The notes: a model not told the origin generated them from the letters alone. A stretch of 64,000 nt of DNA from Oscarella lobularis (GCF_947507565.1 NC_089185.1:930001-994000); one strand, 5' to 3'; shown: positions 24,119-35,200, counted from the first letter of the stretch. Numbers and translations: made by a program.

Positions 24119-26296
24119 TTAGAGATTGGAACAATCCGCCGGTAATGGTCGATTAGGAAACTGACATTTATCTTGAAATTCGCAAACAATGCTATAAATG
24201 CGATGGCACGTCAGAAGACTGTCAGTCGGACAGTCAATGTGATGGACGGTGCCGCCAAGCCGATCAATTTCAGAAATGATGTCATTTTTCATTGCCACGT
24301 TCACTGCCGTCAAGTCGATCGCACGTTGATCCAAGTTGAACTTGCGACGCGAAAATAGAAGGCCCGGGCTGTTGAAAGCGAACGTTCGAATGCCGAGCGT
24401 GGCGCCGGCGATCTTCGCTATGCTGCCGCCCAACGAGTGACCGGTAATGAGAACGCGTCCTCTATAAAATTCCAGCTTGCTTTCAATATACTTTATTAGT
24501 GTATCGTAATAATATTTGGCCGAATTGTGAAACATTCGCTCGATGAACGACGAAAAGTAGACAATCGTGGTGACGGTGTCAAGCGGCAGAAGAATAGTGG
24601 TGGGGACGAAGAGAGAAAAGAATTGGAGCGTCGCTGCTTCCGTGTAGAGATCGGCGTCCTGCATCAAGTCGGTCAAGTGAGAAAAGCGCGTGCCTCGAAT
24701 GGCTATAACGGTCACGTTCAAAGGGGCTGAGTAGAGTTCATAGAAGCCGACTAGTTCTCGACCGGTCGGCTTTCCAACTACCGTCCAGTTCCAGTCTGCT
24801 GGAAAGTAGGCCGTAAGAAAGTCGTTGAGTTCGTTTGTGCAGCCGTTCTCGCCGCTTTTTGCTTCGTCTTTGTACGCGGCGTGAGCGAGAAGAGCCAAGT
24901 CGACGACGTCGAGTCTGTCGAGCCACGTTTGAGAGCAGACGTCGTACTTGGCGGTGGCCATTGCGTCGACGCTTCTCGCCGCTCGCGACGACGTGGCGTT
25001 CGTCGGCGGAATAACGTCGCACGACGACTCGTAAGAATGGCTGACGAATACGTTGGCGAGGACGAGCGTCACGATGAGAACGATGCCGACGAATACAACG
25101 GTCATGCAGCCGTCGGCGAGACTGTCGTGCGTCGGCGGACAAAGGCCCAGACATTTCAGGTGCGACTCGTATTGGGGTTTATTGTATTTGGAGAGGGGTT
25201 CGTTCGACGAGAAAGCGCTGTAGTAGCTGAACATCAAGCCCAAGACGAGGAAGAAGACGAGGAGAACGATAAATCCCGCCGGCGTGCCGAGCTCGGTGAA
25301 GGCCGGTGCGACGACGCAGACGGAGACGAGAACGTGAAGGGCAAACGTGATGGTGAGAATGCACTTGTATCGAATTCTTCGTTCATCTTCAACGCCGGCT
25401 TCACTTCTGAGAAAGCTGATTTTGTTTCTTTCGCCTGACGGCGGATGGTAGCGAATGGCACGCAATATGGCTGTCGTCGGAAAGACGGCGTCGTCTCGCC
25501 TATAAGCGAGAATCTTGACAACGAGACGAAGGCCAAGCCAAAATAGAAACAAAATGAAACCGAAAAATAGGCCAATTAGAAAGAAGAGCTCGAGCGCCTT
25601 GCTCTGCCCTATTGCCACCGACAGAATGAAGATGAAGATGACCAAACAGGTCTTAGACACCTTGAGCACCGTTGATACCCTATCATTGGGCTTGTTTTTG
25701 TATTCCATCGCTCTTTCGATGCGGAATCGGATGTACTCGACCATCAGCCGAGTTTTGGGTAGCTCGTCGGCTGACCAAACTTCCTTGGCTAGAACAAACG
25801 GGACGGGAATGACAATCAGAATGGGATAGATGACGGCGAGAAGAAAGAAAAAACTGCCGGCATTCACCAAACTCTCGTCAATGTTCTCGTCCTTGATAAC
25901 GGGCAGAAACATGCCGATGACGAACTGAAAGACGAAATTCACCGAGAAAGCGCAGATCATGACGGCCGCCTCCAGCACCCAAAACGTCAAGCAAAGTCGA
26001 GAAATCCAATAGAAAAGTTCGCCGAGACGCACTCCACATCGTCTAACGAAAAGCTTCGTCGCCTCTTTGTAGTTCTTCTTCACGTAGTCTCTCAAATCGC
26101 TAATAATCCCGTCCGGCTCCGTTTCACCGACGTCGTCGCCGTCGGTCAGGTGCGTCGTCGCGGAGGCGTTGCCATTCTGCACGTCTCCGCTGTGCGAATC
26201 GACGACAATAGAAGCGTCCGAATCGACTCGTCGACCGTCAGGATCCGAAGAGCTAGGAAGACGGGAGAGCCGAATGAGTTTCGGTTCGTTTTCCAT
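24119..26296 (-). CDS. Multi-pass membrane class 3 lipase
   Basis: Single-exon gene of 725 codons. After a charged N-terminus of about 90 residues come two groups of hydrophobic segments (roughly 100-175, 215-265, 310-360 and one near 400), followed by a lumenal or extracellular Cys- and Asn-rich stretch. A lipase_3 alpha/beta-hydrolase domain fills the last 250 residues. The nucleophile is Ser621 in GHSLGG. Candidate acid and base are in NDIISEIDRLGG and HHIDCP, and a Cys-rich tail CHRIYSIVCEFQDKC follows, a pattern I know from protist and fungal class 3 lipases. It probably hydrolyses membrane acylglycerols or phospholipids. It lacks the diacylglycerol lipase four-helix layout, so it is not called DAGL. 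No vertebrate orthologue comes to mind. Tail-to-tail with CTPS. Confidence 0.8.
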   Translation of the reverse strand: MENEPKLIRLSRLPSSSDPDGRRVDSDASIVVDSHSGDVQNGNASATTHLTDGDDVGETEPDGIISDLRDYVKKNYKEATKLFVRRCGVRLGELFYWISRLCLTFWVLEAAVMICAFSVNFVFQFVIGMFLPVIKDENIDESLVNAGSFFFLLAVIYPILIVIPVPFVLAKEVWSADELPKTRLMVEYIRFRIERAMEYKNKPNDRVSTVLKVSKTCLVIFIFILSVAIGQSKALELFFLIGLFFGFILFLFWLGLRLVVKILAYRRDDAVFPTTAILRAIRYHPPSGERNKISFLRSEAGVEDERRIRYKCILTITFALHVLVSVCVVAPAFTELGTPAGFIVLLVFFLVLGLMFSYYSAFSSNEPLSKYNKPQYESHLKCLGLCPPTHDSLADGCMTVVFVGIVLIVTLVLANVFVSHSYESSCDVIPPTNATSSRAARSVDAMATAKYDVCSQTWLDRLDVVDLALLAHAAYKDEAKSGENGCTNELNDFLTAYFPADWNWTVVGKPTGRELVGFYELYSAPLNVTVIAIRGTRFSHLTDLMQDADLYTEAATLQFFSLFVPTTILLPLDTVTTIVYFSSFIERMFHNSAKYYYDTLIKYIESKLEFYRGRVLITGHSLGGSIAKIAGATLGIRTFAFNSPGLLFSRRKFNLDQRAIDLTAVNVAMKNDIISEIDRLGGTVHHIDCPTDSLLTCHRIYSIVCEFQDKCQFPNRPLPADCSNL

Positions 26297-26402
26297 GACG
26301 CAAAGCCACGCCTACTGCAAATAACAACAACGCGCGTTGCATGGTACGCAAGGTGTACCAGTAGAAAAAAAAGGGTTAAAAATGCGTCTCTTTTTTTAGT
26401 TC

Positions 26403-27571
26403 TCATTTGTCTTGAGCGTACACGACGCCCACTTGTCGGCGAACTTCGTCCATCAACGTCGCTATGAGCTCGGTCTTCGCCAGCGGATAAATGTCGCTCT
26501 CTTTCTTTCCGGCGAGCAAGCATTTTCTCACGTCTTCCGCTTCGTATCGCAAGCCGGCACTATTCGTAAAGCAGTACTCTTCGCCTTCCAATGTTGGCAG
26601 AGGAAATTCTTTGACTCCAGTCGGCGTCTCTACTTTGGTGGCACTCCAGAATGGATAGGGCAATTTGAGAGAGCCTAGAAAAACAGGCACTCGCGCGCCG
26701 ACTTCGGGATCAGTTCAATAATACTAAATGTACCTTTAGTTCCTACAACAACGGCTTCACAGGGCAAATGTGCTCCAATGGAAATGGCCAGACTGGCCAC
26801 TCTTCCACCTGCATACGTCAACGTGATGCCCACCTGCTCGTCGACCCCAGTATCGAGAAGATTTCCAGCGGCGCTGATCGAAATCGGTTTCTCGTCGCCG
26901 AAGACAAACGATGCAATGGTAATAGCATATATTCCAATATCGAGTATGGCACCGCCAGCCATGTCCTTGCGAACAAGCCGATCGATGGGCTTGTCTCCCA
27001 TTCGAAAGCCAAACGACGCAAGCACCATACGAACGTCGCCCACGGCACCAGAAACGATCTGAGACTGCAGTTCCAACCACGACGGAAGAAATCGACTCCA
27101 AGCCGCCTAGAAGGAAAATATCTTCAAAAGTGGGCAATGTGTGTTACAGTGTACCTCCATCAGAAACGTGCCCTTTTCACGAGACGTCGCAATTGCTCGG
27201 CGAACTTCCTTCGCATTGACTCCAAACGGTTTTTCGCACAGAACGGCCTTGCCGTGATTCATCATCTGGATCGCCACGGCAACGTGAGTCGTATGAATCG
27301 TTCCGATGTAAACGACGTCGATTTCTAGAGCGTTGACGCTTCAGAAGTGCAAAAAAACTCTCCGCATTTCCTCACCGGCGTCGTTCGCCAATTCTTCGTA
27401 GGAGCCGTAGGCTCTCGGTATGCCGTGCTTGCTTGCAAACTGCTGCGCGCGTGCTATGTCGCGTCCCGCGACGGCGCACACTCGATGATCGGACGCTGGA
27501 AGCGTTTTGAGCGCCGTTGCGAAGTCGTGCGCTATTTTTCCAGCGGAGCAAATTCCCCAACGAGTCGTCAT
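26403..27571 (-). CDS. DHDH: Dimeric dihydrodiol dehydrogenase (GFO/IDH/MocA family)
   Basis: NADP-dependent oxidoreductase acting on trans-dihydrodiols of aromatics and on sugars or dicarbonyls. About four exons, from the ATG at 27571 to the stop at 26403-26405. The N-terminal Rossmann motif is WGICSAGKIAHDFATAL. The family CEKP loop with its catalytic Lys is in AVLCEKPFGVNAKEV. The C-terminal beta-sheet domain has MVLASFGFRMGDKP, GGAILDIGIYAI and GVDEQVGITLTYAGG, ending EVRRQVGVVYAQDK. Length (about 330 aa) fits the family. Only 40 bp separate its start codon from that of PFDN1 on the other strand. Confidence 0.9.
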
Positions 27572-27611
27572 CTTCTCCTATACGGGTTTCGCAGAGTTCC
27601 CGAATCGAAAA

Positions 27612-28030
27612 ATGGACGACGAGCTGAAAAAAGTGAAAATGCGAGCGTTCTTCGTCGCTTTTCTGTACGTCCTACGCTTTGTATGTCCTAGGCATTTATA
27701 GAACTGCAGTCGAAAGCCGTGGAAACGGCTCAGCGAGTGCAGCGAGCCGAAAGCGAAATCGAACAGTGCAAGATCGGCGTTCGCCACGCGAAGCTCACGC
27801 AAAAAGAAGTCTCCGAGCTGCCGCAGGACACGCGCGTCTATCGATCGTGCGGACGGCTTTTCGTTTTGGAGAGCGTCGCGACCGTGAAGGACATGCAGGA
27901 GACGAAAATCAAAGAGAAGGAAGAGAAAGTGAAGGCACTCGAAGCGCAGAACGAGTATTTGAAGAAGAGTTTAAAAGAGAGCGAAGATAGCATTAGGGAG
28001 ATGTTATTGCAGCGCCAAGGTCGAACCTAA
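27612..28030 (+). CDS. PFDN1: Prefoldin subunit 1
   Basis: Beta-type subunit of the hexameric prefoldin chaperone that hands actin and tubulin to CCT. Two exons: 27612-27632 (MDDELKK) and 27692-28030, with a 59 nt GT/AG intron. The product of about 119 aa is two coiled-coil arms around a beta hairpin: AFIELQSKAVETAQRV, then RSCGRLFVLES, then a second helix ending SIREMLLQRQGRT, matching human NIREMLMARR. Start is set by MDDELKKAF against human VDLELKKAF. Shares a 40 bp promoter region with DHDH. Stop is 95 bp before the UTP11 start. Confidence 0.95.
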
Positions 28031-28125
28031 AGCAATAGATTCACTCGAAATTACTGTACGATTCATTGTGTACACGCGTACGGGACTTGTTTTGCGCCTC
28101 CTACGGGATTTCCTTTCTTACACAC

Positions 28126-29293
28126 ATGTCGTCTTCCGCTTTCAAAAATGCGGCGAAGTCGAGACGAAGGTCACATAAAGAGCGGCATCAGGCAATCGAC
28201 TCATCGCTCGCGTGTTGGAGAAGAGTCGAGCGTTGTCGTATTTAGCCGTACGCGAGACGAAAGTTCGGATTACTCGAAAAGCACAAAGACTACGTTCTTA
28301 GAGCACGGTAAACAATCGATAAGGGATACGAATCTGAATAATTACTACTGCTCCGATCCAGTGACTACCACCGTAAGCAAGACCAGCTAAAAGTTCTCAA
28401 GGAAAAGGTGTGTCTGGGGAGAGGAATCTTTTGCCTTCGTTCGATCGGCACATCTAGGCGAGCAACAGAAATCCGGACGAGTTCTATTACAAAATGGTCA
28501 ATACTAAGCTGAAGGTTACCTTTGGAAACTGCAGTGAAAATATAATGAAAATAAATAATTAAATAATAGAACGGGCAACACTTTCAGCCGTCGACCGATA
28601 ATTTTACCCAAGAGGAATTGAAACTAATGAAGAGTCAAGATCTAACATACACGCTGATGAAACGTAGTCAAGAGGCAAAGGTATTATTTGCTGTGAGTTG
28701 GTGTAAATAAATAAATGAATAAATGACGCGCAACAGAAAATCGATAAACTTCGAAGTGGTCTACACCTACTAAAAAAGGAGGGAGGAAAACGTCCAAATG
28801 AACACGTTTTTTTCGTTGATTCTAAAAAAGAGGGCAAGTGCAAACGTTGTTATTAACGAGGTGTGAGATGGGACTGCTTGTTTTGGGGTTGCAGAAGGGG
28901 AATTTGAGCCCAGTTCACACGGCGAAGATTATAATAATAAATCAAGAGCGGTGGACAGCGAACCTCTGAACCTGGTGAGGCGTAGCAGTCTTCACAGCGA
29001 AAAGTGGAACTAGAACTCGATGTATGTTGTTCTTAGGAATTGGATAAGGCGACCGCAGCGAGCTACAAGGAACTGAAAAAGAGAATTGGGCGTGAGAAGC
29101 AGCTGGCTCGCATTGCCGAGCAACAGCAGTTGCGAAAACATCTCCTGGTGAGGGAAGGGTTCGATGAGAACGTCGCCGATACATACTCAGTGACTCATTG
29201 TTGTTTCTGAAGGAAAAGGGTGCAAAGGCGAGAAAGACAACTGGCAACGACGGTCGCGTGGTGTACAAGTGGAAAAAGCAGCGACGACGATAA
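28126..29293 (+). CDS. UTP11: U3 snoRNA-associated protein 11 (SSU processome)
   Basis: Nucleolar factor for 18S rRNA processing. About nine short exons. The start MSSSAFKNAAKSRRRSHKER aligns with human MAAAFRKAAKSRQREHRER. Then come LEKHKDYVLRARDYH, NRNPDEFYYKMVNTKLK, EELKLMKSQDLTYTLMKRS, KIDKLRSGLHLL and EHVFFVDSKKE, an acidic middle exon, the helix around ELKKRIGREKQLARIAEQQQ, and the basic end VVYKWKKQRRR (stop 29291-29293). The exon junction near 28830-28890 (after the Lys-Lys-Glu) is ambiguous because the simplest donor breaks the frame. The rest is consistent. Same strand as PFDN1. Confidence 0.88.
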
Positions 29294-30280
29294 GGAGGAA
29301 GAGGAGGCAATGCACGTGCACTTGGTCGGCTAGAGTTTCAGCAGCACTTTTTGTATTTGGTTGTCTTCGGGCTCTGATTCACGGGTGGCTTACTCTTCTA
29401 TTTCGTGCATCCACGCACACTAGCTCGTGCATAAACAGGGGAGTGCCTTTTCCTTTGCTTCGCGGGAGTTGCACGTTTCGTCAAGTGTGCAAAGCAATCC
29501 TACTTCGGCACGTTTTGATTTCGTTTGTGCAAGCTGCTTACAAACATTGCCGCGCCTGTCGGCAGAACATTTGAGCTCCTAGCACTTAACGCCTGATGAC
29601 TTGAGGGATGTCACACATTAGTAAGGGCAACAGAGAGGCCCAAAGAATAATCATCTATTTTCATCACAGGAAAAGATAAGCTGCCTGAAATTGCCGGGTG
29701 GGGCTGAAATCGTGTTTTTAGTCAAGCGATTGTAGGAAATCTTGTGAGAGAGTATTCTAATATTTTCCTGTTTTGCACAAATTATTGATTCCCCGCCGAT
29801 TCCCCTCAGAGCTCTCACAAGGGGGATCTACCTCGGCACAGTCATCTCGCTTAGGTTACCGTAGCACGCGCCCAGTGCGTCGTCGTATGCAGATGTCTGT
29901 TATGCTTTGTTGCCCGCTGCATAAACGATCGGGTTTTGAAGCCGTGCACCGACTGTTAAGGCACATTTGGAATTTTGTCAATCCTAGGCTTAGTAGAGCG
30001 ACTTGCAGCTTGCCTGCACCTTATATGGTGCGCACCTCTTAGGTCGAACGATGATGCACCTGCATATGCGTAGAGTACGCCCATGTCTATACTTAGGCAA
30101 TGAGAACGCGAGATATCGATAGTAGCATCCACTAAGACGTTCTCTTGACCCTGGAGTCCGCAATTTAGGACTTGTCGACATTGGATGCGCGTGGCTTTCG
30201 CATCCTCTCATCGCGGCTGAAATCCCTCCCGGAAATTATACTCCTATGACGTCAAGAGGGAGGAGCGAACGAGGACATAA
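29294..30280. other. Spacer upstream of the 30281 gene, with regulatory sites
   Basis: About 1 kb with no supported gene. Frames at 29269-29574 and 29773-30042 have no family resemblance. The right end carries a CArG box and a CRE, annotated separately. Confidence 0.55.
30019..30254. promoter_or_regulatory. CArG box, ETS-type core and palindromic CRE upstream of the 30281 gene
   Basis: CCTTATATGG at 30019-30028 is a perfect CC(A/T)6GG serum-response (SRF) site. CCGGAA near 30229 is an ETS-type core. TGACGTCA at 30247-30254 is the full palindromic CRE. In animals this set is typical of immediate-early genes driven by SRF/ETS and CREB. Binding here is inferred from sequence only. Confidence 0.5.
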
Positions 30281-30970
30281 ATGATCGCGTCGGAGCAATC
30301 ACTGCTCATACAGTACCCCGACGCGACGACGACTACTACACATAAACCGTACTTTACCATGGACAGCTTCCGCAAAGCCAACCAGTCGACCATGACACGT
30401 CTGCAGCCTCGCGCAAATCTCGAATCGTCCGAAAGCTATTGCAAGTGTGCCGGCACGAAAACGTCGGCGAGCATGAAGCGCTTCGCCGCAACGGCGCTTC
30501 GTTCGCCCTCGCCGGAACAGCCGTGGGAAGAGGAATTCCAGCATTTCGTCGCTAAACGACGACGCACCGGCAGCACGTCGACCGAAAACGGCGACGACTA
30601 TTCTTCCGACGACAGCGCCGTCATCTCCCCCGCCGTCTACGTCGATGACGAAGACGCGCTGCTGGCCGAATGCGACGAAGACGACGCCGTCTTTGTCCGC
30701 ACTTCGGAGGATCGTCTCAAAGCCGACGTTCACACTCGCAGCGTGAGCTACTCGAATTTCAACGACAGCGTTTCTCGGAGTAGGCGGGCCGAATTCGTCG
30801 CGTGCCGTGTCTTATCTCTTTCCACTCCGACTTTGTTTACGAAGCCGCGAGCGACTGACATTCTTCTCGGCAAGCTGAGAAGATCCTCAAGCGAATCGAT
30901 TGCAATGACCTCCCAGCTCGAAGGTCGCCAGGCAGAAATCGTGCGACAAATCGTGACGGGATGGAATTGA
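30281..30970 (+). CDS. Unrecognised single-exon nuclear-type protein, possible immediate-early gene
   Basis: Open frame of 229 codons. Two start candidates: the ATG at 30281 and a stronger Kozak ATG at 30359 (ACCATGG, product MDSFRKANQ, 203 aa). The protein is Ser-rich and mostly disordered-looking. It has a basic cluster KRRRTG near residue 93, an acidic block YVDDEDALLAECDEDDAV, a segment SRSRRAEFVACRVLSL and a C-terminal amphipathic stretch. No signal peptide or membrane segment. I recognise no family; the layout superficially recalls short inducible nuclear regulators such as IER or SERTAD proteins, without a shared motif. Codon use looks like neighbouring genes. The CRE/CArG sites upstream favour rapid, signal-induced expression. 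Confidence 0.65.
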   Translation: MIASEQSLLIQYPDATTTTTHKPYFTMDSFRKANQSTMTRLQPRANLESSESYCKCAGTKTSASMKRFAATALRSPSPEQPWEEEFQHFVAKRRRTGSTSTENGDDYSSDDSAVISPAVYVDDEDALLAECDEDDAVFVRTSEDRLKADVHTRSVSYSNFNDSVSRSRRAEFVACRVLSLSTPTLFTKPRATDILLGKLRRSSSESIAMTSQLEGRQAEIVRQIVTGWN

Positions 30971-31475
30971 CTATATACGCGACTCTAAGTACTAGATAGC
31001 TTTTTAGTACTAGACTTTTTAAAACCTACATTCCTATACTGTTCGTAGAATTTGGGCGAAAATATAGTGATATAGAAATGACTTAGCTCCGTGTATCCGC
31101 GTACGCGTCTAACTCTTCCCTTTTGCCTCAGTCTCGCCTCGCAGATGTGTGATCTTAGCACGATCTTAGGTTTGGAGACTCTTCCCGAACTCAACGTTTC
31201 CTCTTTTCGCGCGGAGATCAATGGCACTGCGTGACTTGGAGACCAGAAGTGGAAAATTCTTCAAGAAACGCTTCCGTTGACCAAGAGCTCAAGTCAGACT
31301 GCGTAGCGAAGCACTGTTTATGAAAGAAACGCCGCGCAGTCTTCGTTTTCGTGCCGCGAGGTACAAGTGTAATTGATCTACCCGACTATACAGTAACAAA
31401 TTCCGGTTCTAACCAGTTCAAGAAAACAATCTTATCCGCTGTTTTTTTCTTTTCTCTCTTATAGACAACTTGAAG
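30971..31475. other. Convergent 3' spacer, no gene seen
   Basis: About 500 bp between the stop of the 30281 gene and the DGCR6 stop on the other strand. Probably both 3' UTRs. No conserved frame or RNA structure was noticed. Confidence 0.6.
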
Positions 31476-32172
31476 TTATAGTCGCGAAAGCCGCTGAATC
31501 CAGCGAAGAATCTCCATTTGAAGAACGATGTCCTCGCGCTTGTTCGTTGGCATCATGCAAGGAATTCCGGCTCTCTGCAGCAAACCAACTCATTAAAAAT
31601 GGTCATATGAGCCAATCTCAACGAGTCTTATCGTCGATCGAACCTGCAAAGTGGCCTGTTGTTCTGCTACGCGCTGATCCAGGTCCAAGATGATGCCCTG
31701 ATCGACCTCCCGCATCGCGGCCTCTCCCTCGGGCGTTTCGGCACTTTGACTTGCTGAAAAACCGGACAAAAATTAGGTGACATCGTAATCGAATTATTTA
31801 GTTGCGCACCTCTTTGAACGTTGACCACTTTCATTCGTCGGTTTAGCAAGTCTCGTTCGAGAATCTGTTGAATTTCCTCGAGCTCGCGAACGATTTCGAA
31901 CACGGTGCCGTCGAGAAGCGACGTCGCCAAGTCGTAAATCACGTCAGACGACACTCTCCGTCTCTGCTCCCTGAAATAGAGAAGTTTGTTTTGGCAAGAA
32001 GGCAGGCGCGAACGACCGACTCCGATAATTTGGCCGCTAGCTCGCGAATAACGTCCACATATCGACTGTGCCGTTTTTGTCGAGTCTGCTGACGACTCCA
32101 CTCCTCTCGGACGCGAGCGAGAACGCTGGGATCGACGTGGGCCTTATACAATCGACCACCTTGGCCTTGCAT
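31476..32172 (-). CDS. DGCR6: DGCR6 family protein
   Basis: Small coiled-coil protein of the DiGeorge critical region 6/gonadal family; molecular role poorly known. About four or five exons from the ATG at 32172 to TAA at 31478-31476. Start block [20 protein letters not shown], then [20 protein letters not shown] and [14 protein letters not shown] (human [16 protein letters not shown]). Next [16 protein letters not shown], and a last exon [20 protein letters not shown] (human KAGVAGFYVTTNPQELMLQM). Head-to-head with ERCC3, with 44 bp between ATGs. Confidence 0.9.
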
Positions 32173-32216
32173 ACATCAACAGGCGGGACACGGCGGAGCT
32201 CAACATCCCGTAGAAG

Positions 32217-35200
32217 ATGTCGAAGAAGAGATCGAAAAACAGTTAAGAACATCGTCCTCCGTGCTTCTTTCACCTTACCATTGGATTTGTTTGCACGAAG
32301 GCTTATTTTCGTCGAAGTCGAAGAAGCGGAAAGCGCAATACGTAAGCGATACGTCACCAAGGGAAGAAACACTTCGATGACTTACGAAGTCTCCAGGACG
32401 AATCGGACGACAGCGACGACGACGATCTCCTCACAGCAGAAAGTAGACCAGTCCGATTGGCACGGCGGTCCCAATAAAGCCCTAATATTTCCAAGGCGAC
32501 CTACCCAAGTCGGCGACGCAACGAGTGGCGTCGGAAACGGCTCAGGACGAATTCGGTGCCAAAGACTACAGCGGCATAATGAAATTGAAGCTCGATCATC
32601 AATCGAGACCGCTCTACGTCGTACGAAAACGACGCAATCGTTTCTCTCTCTCTCTTTTTTTCATTCGTCTGACTCCAAGGTGCCTGATGGACACATCTTC
32701 CTGGAGACGTTCTCGCCCGTTTATCGGCACGCTCAAGATTTCCTTATCGCTATTGCCGAAGTAGGGGAGTTTTGATTTTGACCCGTTCTATTTACTGAAG
32801 TCTTCGTATATAGCCTGTGACGAGGCCTATACACATTCACGAGTTTCGGTAGAAAATTGTCGTGGCTTTATTTTTTTTCACAGTTCGTTTGTAGATTGAC
32901 TGCGTATTCGTTGTATGCCGCGGTCTCGGTTGGACTCCAGGCGAGAACATGACGTTTATTCCTTTATCTATCATCAAAGTGTTGTCTGCAGACAGAAGAT
33001 ATTATTGAATATTTGAAGAGGCTCAGCAAGACTACTATACCCGATGGCATTGTGGAATTTATCAAAGCGAGTGCACGCACCTTGTCCTCTTCTTCTCGAT
33101 GACGTTTTTTTCTTTGAATTAGCTGTGTACGTTGAGTTATGGCAAAGTGAAGCTCGTTCTCAAGCACAATCGATACTTCGTGGAGAGTTCTTATCCGGTT
33201 TGAGTTTCGTCTTCGACATGTCACTTTTCCAAAACGTTTTTTCTCTCTCTGTGTTTAGGACGTATTGCAGACGCTGCTCAAGGATCCGCAAATTGCCATT
33301 GCGCGACTGAGAAGTTCGGAAGAAGACGAGGACTTGCTCGTTTCGCAGCTCAGCGGGAAGTCGTTGCTGAAGGTAAAGAGAGTGCGAGAGGCCAGGAGAG
33401 ATGCGGCAATGTTGCTGTCTTTCTAGCTGAACAAACCCGATCCGGAAAATCCCCTAGGAGAGTCGTAAGGAATTTCAGCTATGTTGGATTGAAGGCTGGT
33501 ATCGTCTTTAGGGAGTTGAATGTTGAGCAAACCAATGAAGCGGAAGTAAGGGAGAGGGAGACCTGGGTGTAAACTAGGTAATCGTCTCGACGCAGATACC
33601 AACAGACATTCATGACTATTTTGAGCGGCTCGAAAAAGATGAAGAGGATCAGGAAGAGGTTAGTAGTAGTAATAGTAACGTTTGAATTCTTCTTTTCAGA
33701 ATCTTTTTTATAAGACGCAAGTAGTGTCGTTTGAAGTGAAACAGGAGTACATTGAGACTCTGCAGAAGAGGTGCATTGAGCTCGAATATCCGCTTCTGGC
33801 TGAATACGATTTCAGACAAGACACCGTTAATCCTGATATAAAGTATTATCAAAAGAAATCATGGCATCGTTTTCTGATCTCCATTTCTCTCTTTCAGCAT
33901 AGACCTTCGACCTTCGACAATACTTCGACCCTATCAGGTAATGTATAGCAAAGCGTTTGCCACAGACGGTTTTAAAACATTGACCGTAAGGAAAAGAGCC
34001 TTCGAAAAATGTTTGGAAATGGACGTGCTCGTTCTGGAGTTATCGTTCTGCCTTGCGGTCATTAGCCAATCAATAGCTGTGATTGTCGCTTTATATTTGC
34101 GTTTTCAGGGGCTGGCAAGACGCTTGTTGGCGTCACAGCTGCTTGCACTATCAGGAAACGTTGTCTGGTGTTATGCACGTCAGGTACGAGTGATGGGGTT
34201 ATCGATCAATGTTTATTAGAGGATTCTGCTCAGGTGTGGCTGTTGAGCAGTGGAGGAATCAGGTCTTACTTTCTTACAGAGTTTCTTTTGATCTATAATT
34301 TTTCGTGCCAATTAGTTTAAAATGTGGTCTACTGTTGAAGATTCGGCAATTTGTAGATTCACATCTGATGCCAAAGACAAACCTGATGGTACATATACGA
34401 ATTCTCTTCTTCTTCTTCTTCATCTACCGTATGTATCGTTTTTCAGGTTGCAATATAGCAATCAGTACCTATTCGATGGTCTCGCATTCTCAAAAGCGAT
34501 CGTGGGAATCAGAAAAGGTTGCTAGAAATCTTGAGCTGCGCTCTTTCATTGACCTCATCTCTTCAAGGTAATGGAATTTCTTCAGAGTCGGGAGTGGGGC
34601 CTGATGATCCTAGACGGTATGTGACAAACGACTTCAACCCTCCTCGCGCGACTACTAATTACTCTTCACATGCAGAAGTGCAAACTATTCCAGCAAATAA
34701 GTTTCGACGCGTTCTGACGGGTAGTTATTTCAGTCCCAGAATCTTCTCGCCGATTCATTTTTTTCCCAGCTGTCCAGTCTCACTGCAAACTTGGCCTGAC
34801 TGCTACCCTAGTCCGTGAAGACGAATTGATTCAAGTACTAGAAGATAAACGGCGTTCAAGTCCTATATCGTTGGTTAGGATCTGAATTTCTTGATTGGCC
34901 CTAAACTCTACGAGGCGAACTGGATGGAGCTTCAAGACGCAGGATACATCGCCAAGGTTCAATGTGCCGAGGTACGACAACCCATCGTACCATCTTTATA
35001 TATATAAAATAACTCCTTGAGCTAGGTTTGGTGCCCAATGGCGCCGGAATTTTACAGAGAATACCTGACAATGAGAAGCAGGAAACGAAAGGTAAACGGA
35101 ACTGTTCAACGTTCCGTTCTATTTCCACTGACTATTTCTGACGCGTTACTGCAGCTTCTCTGTGTTATGAATCCAAACAAGTATAGAGCCTGTCAAGTAA

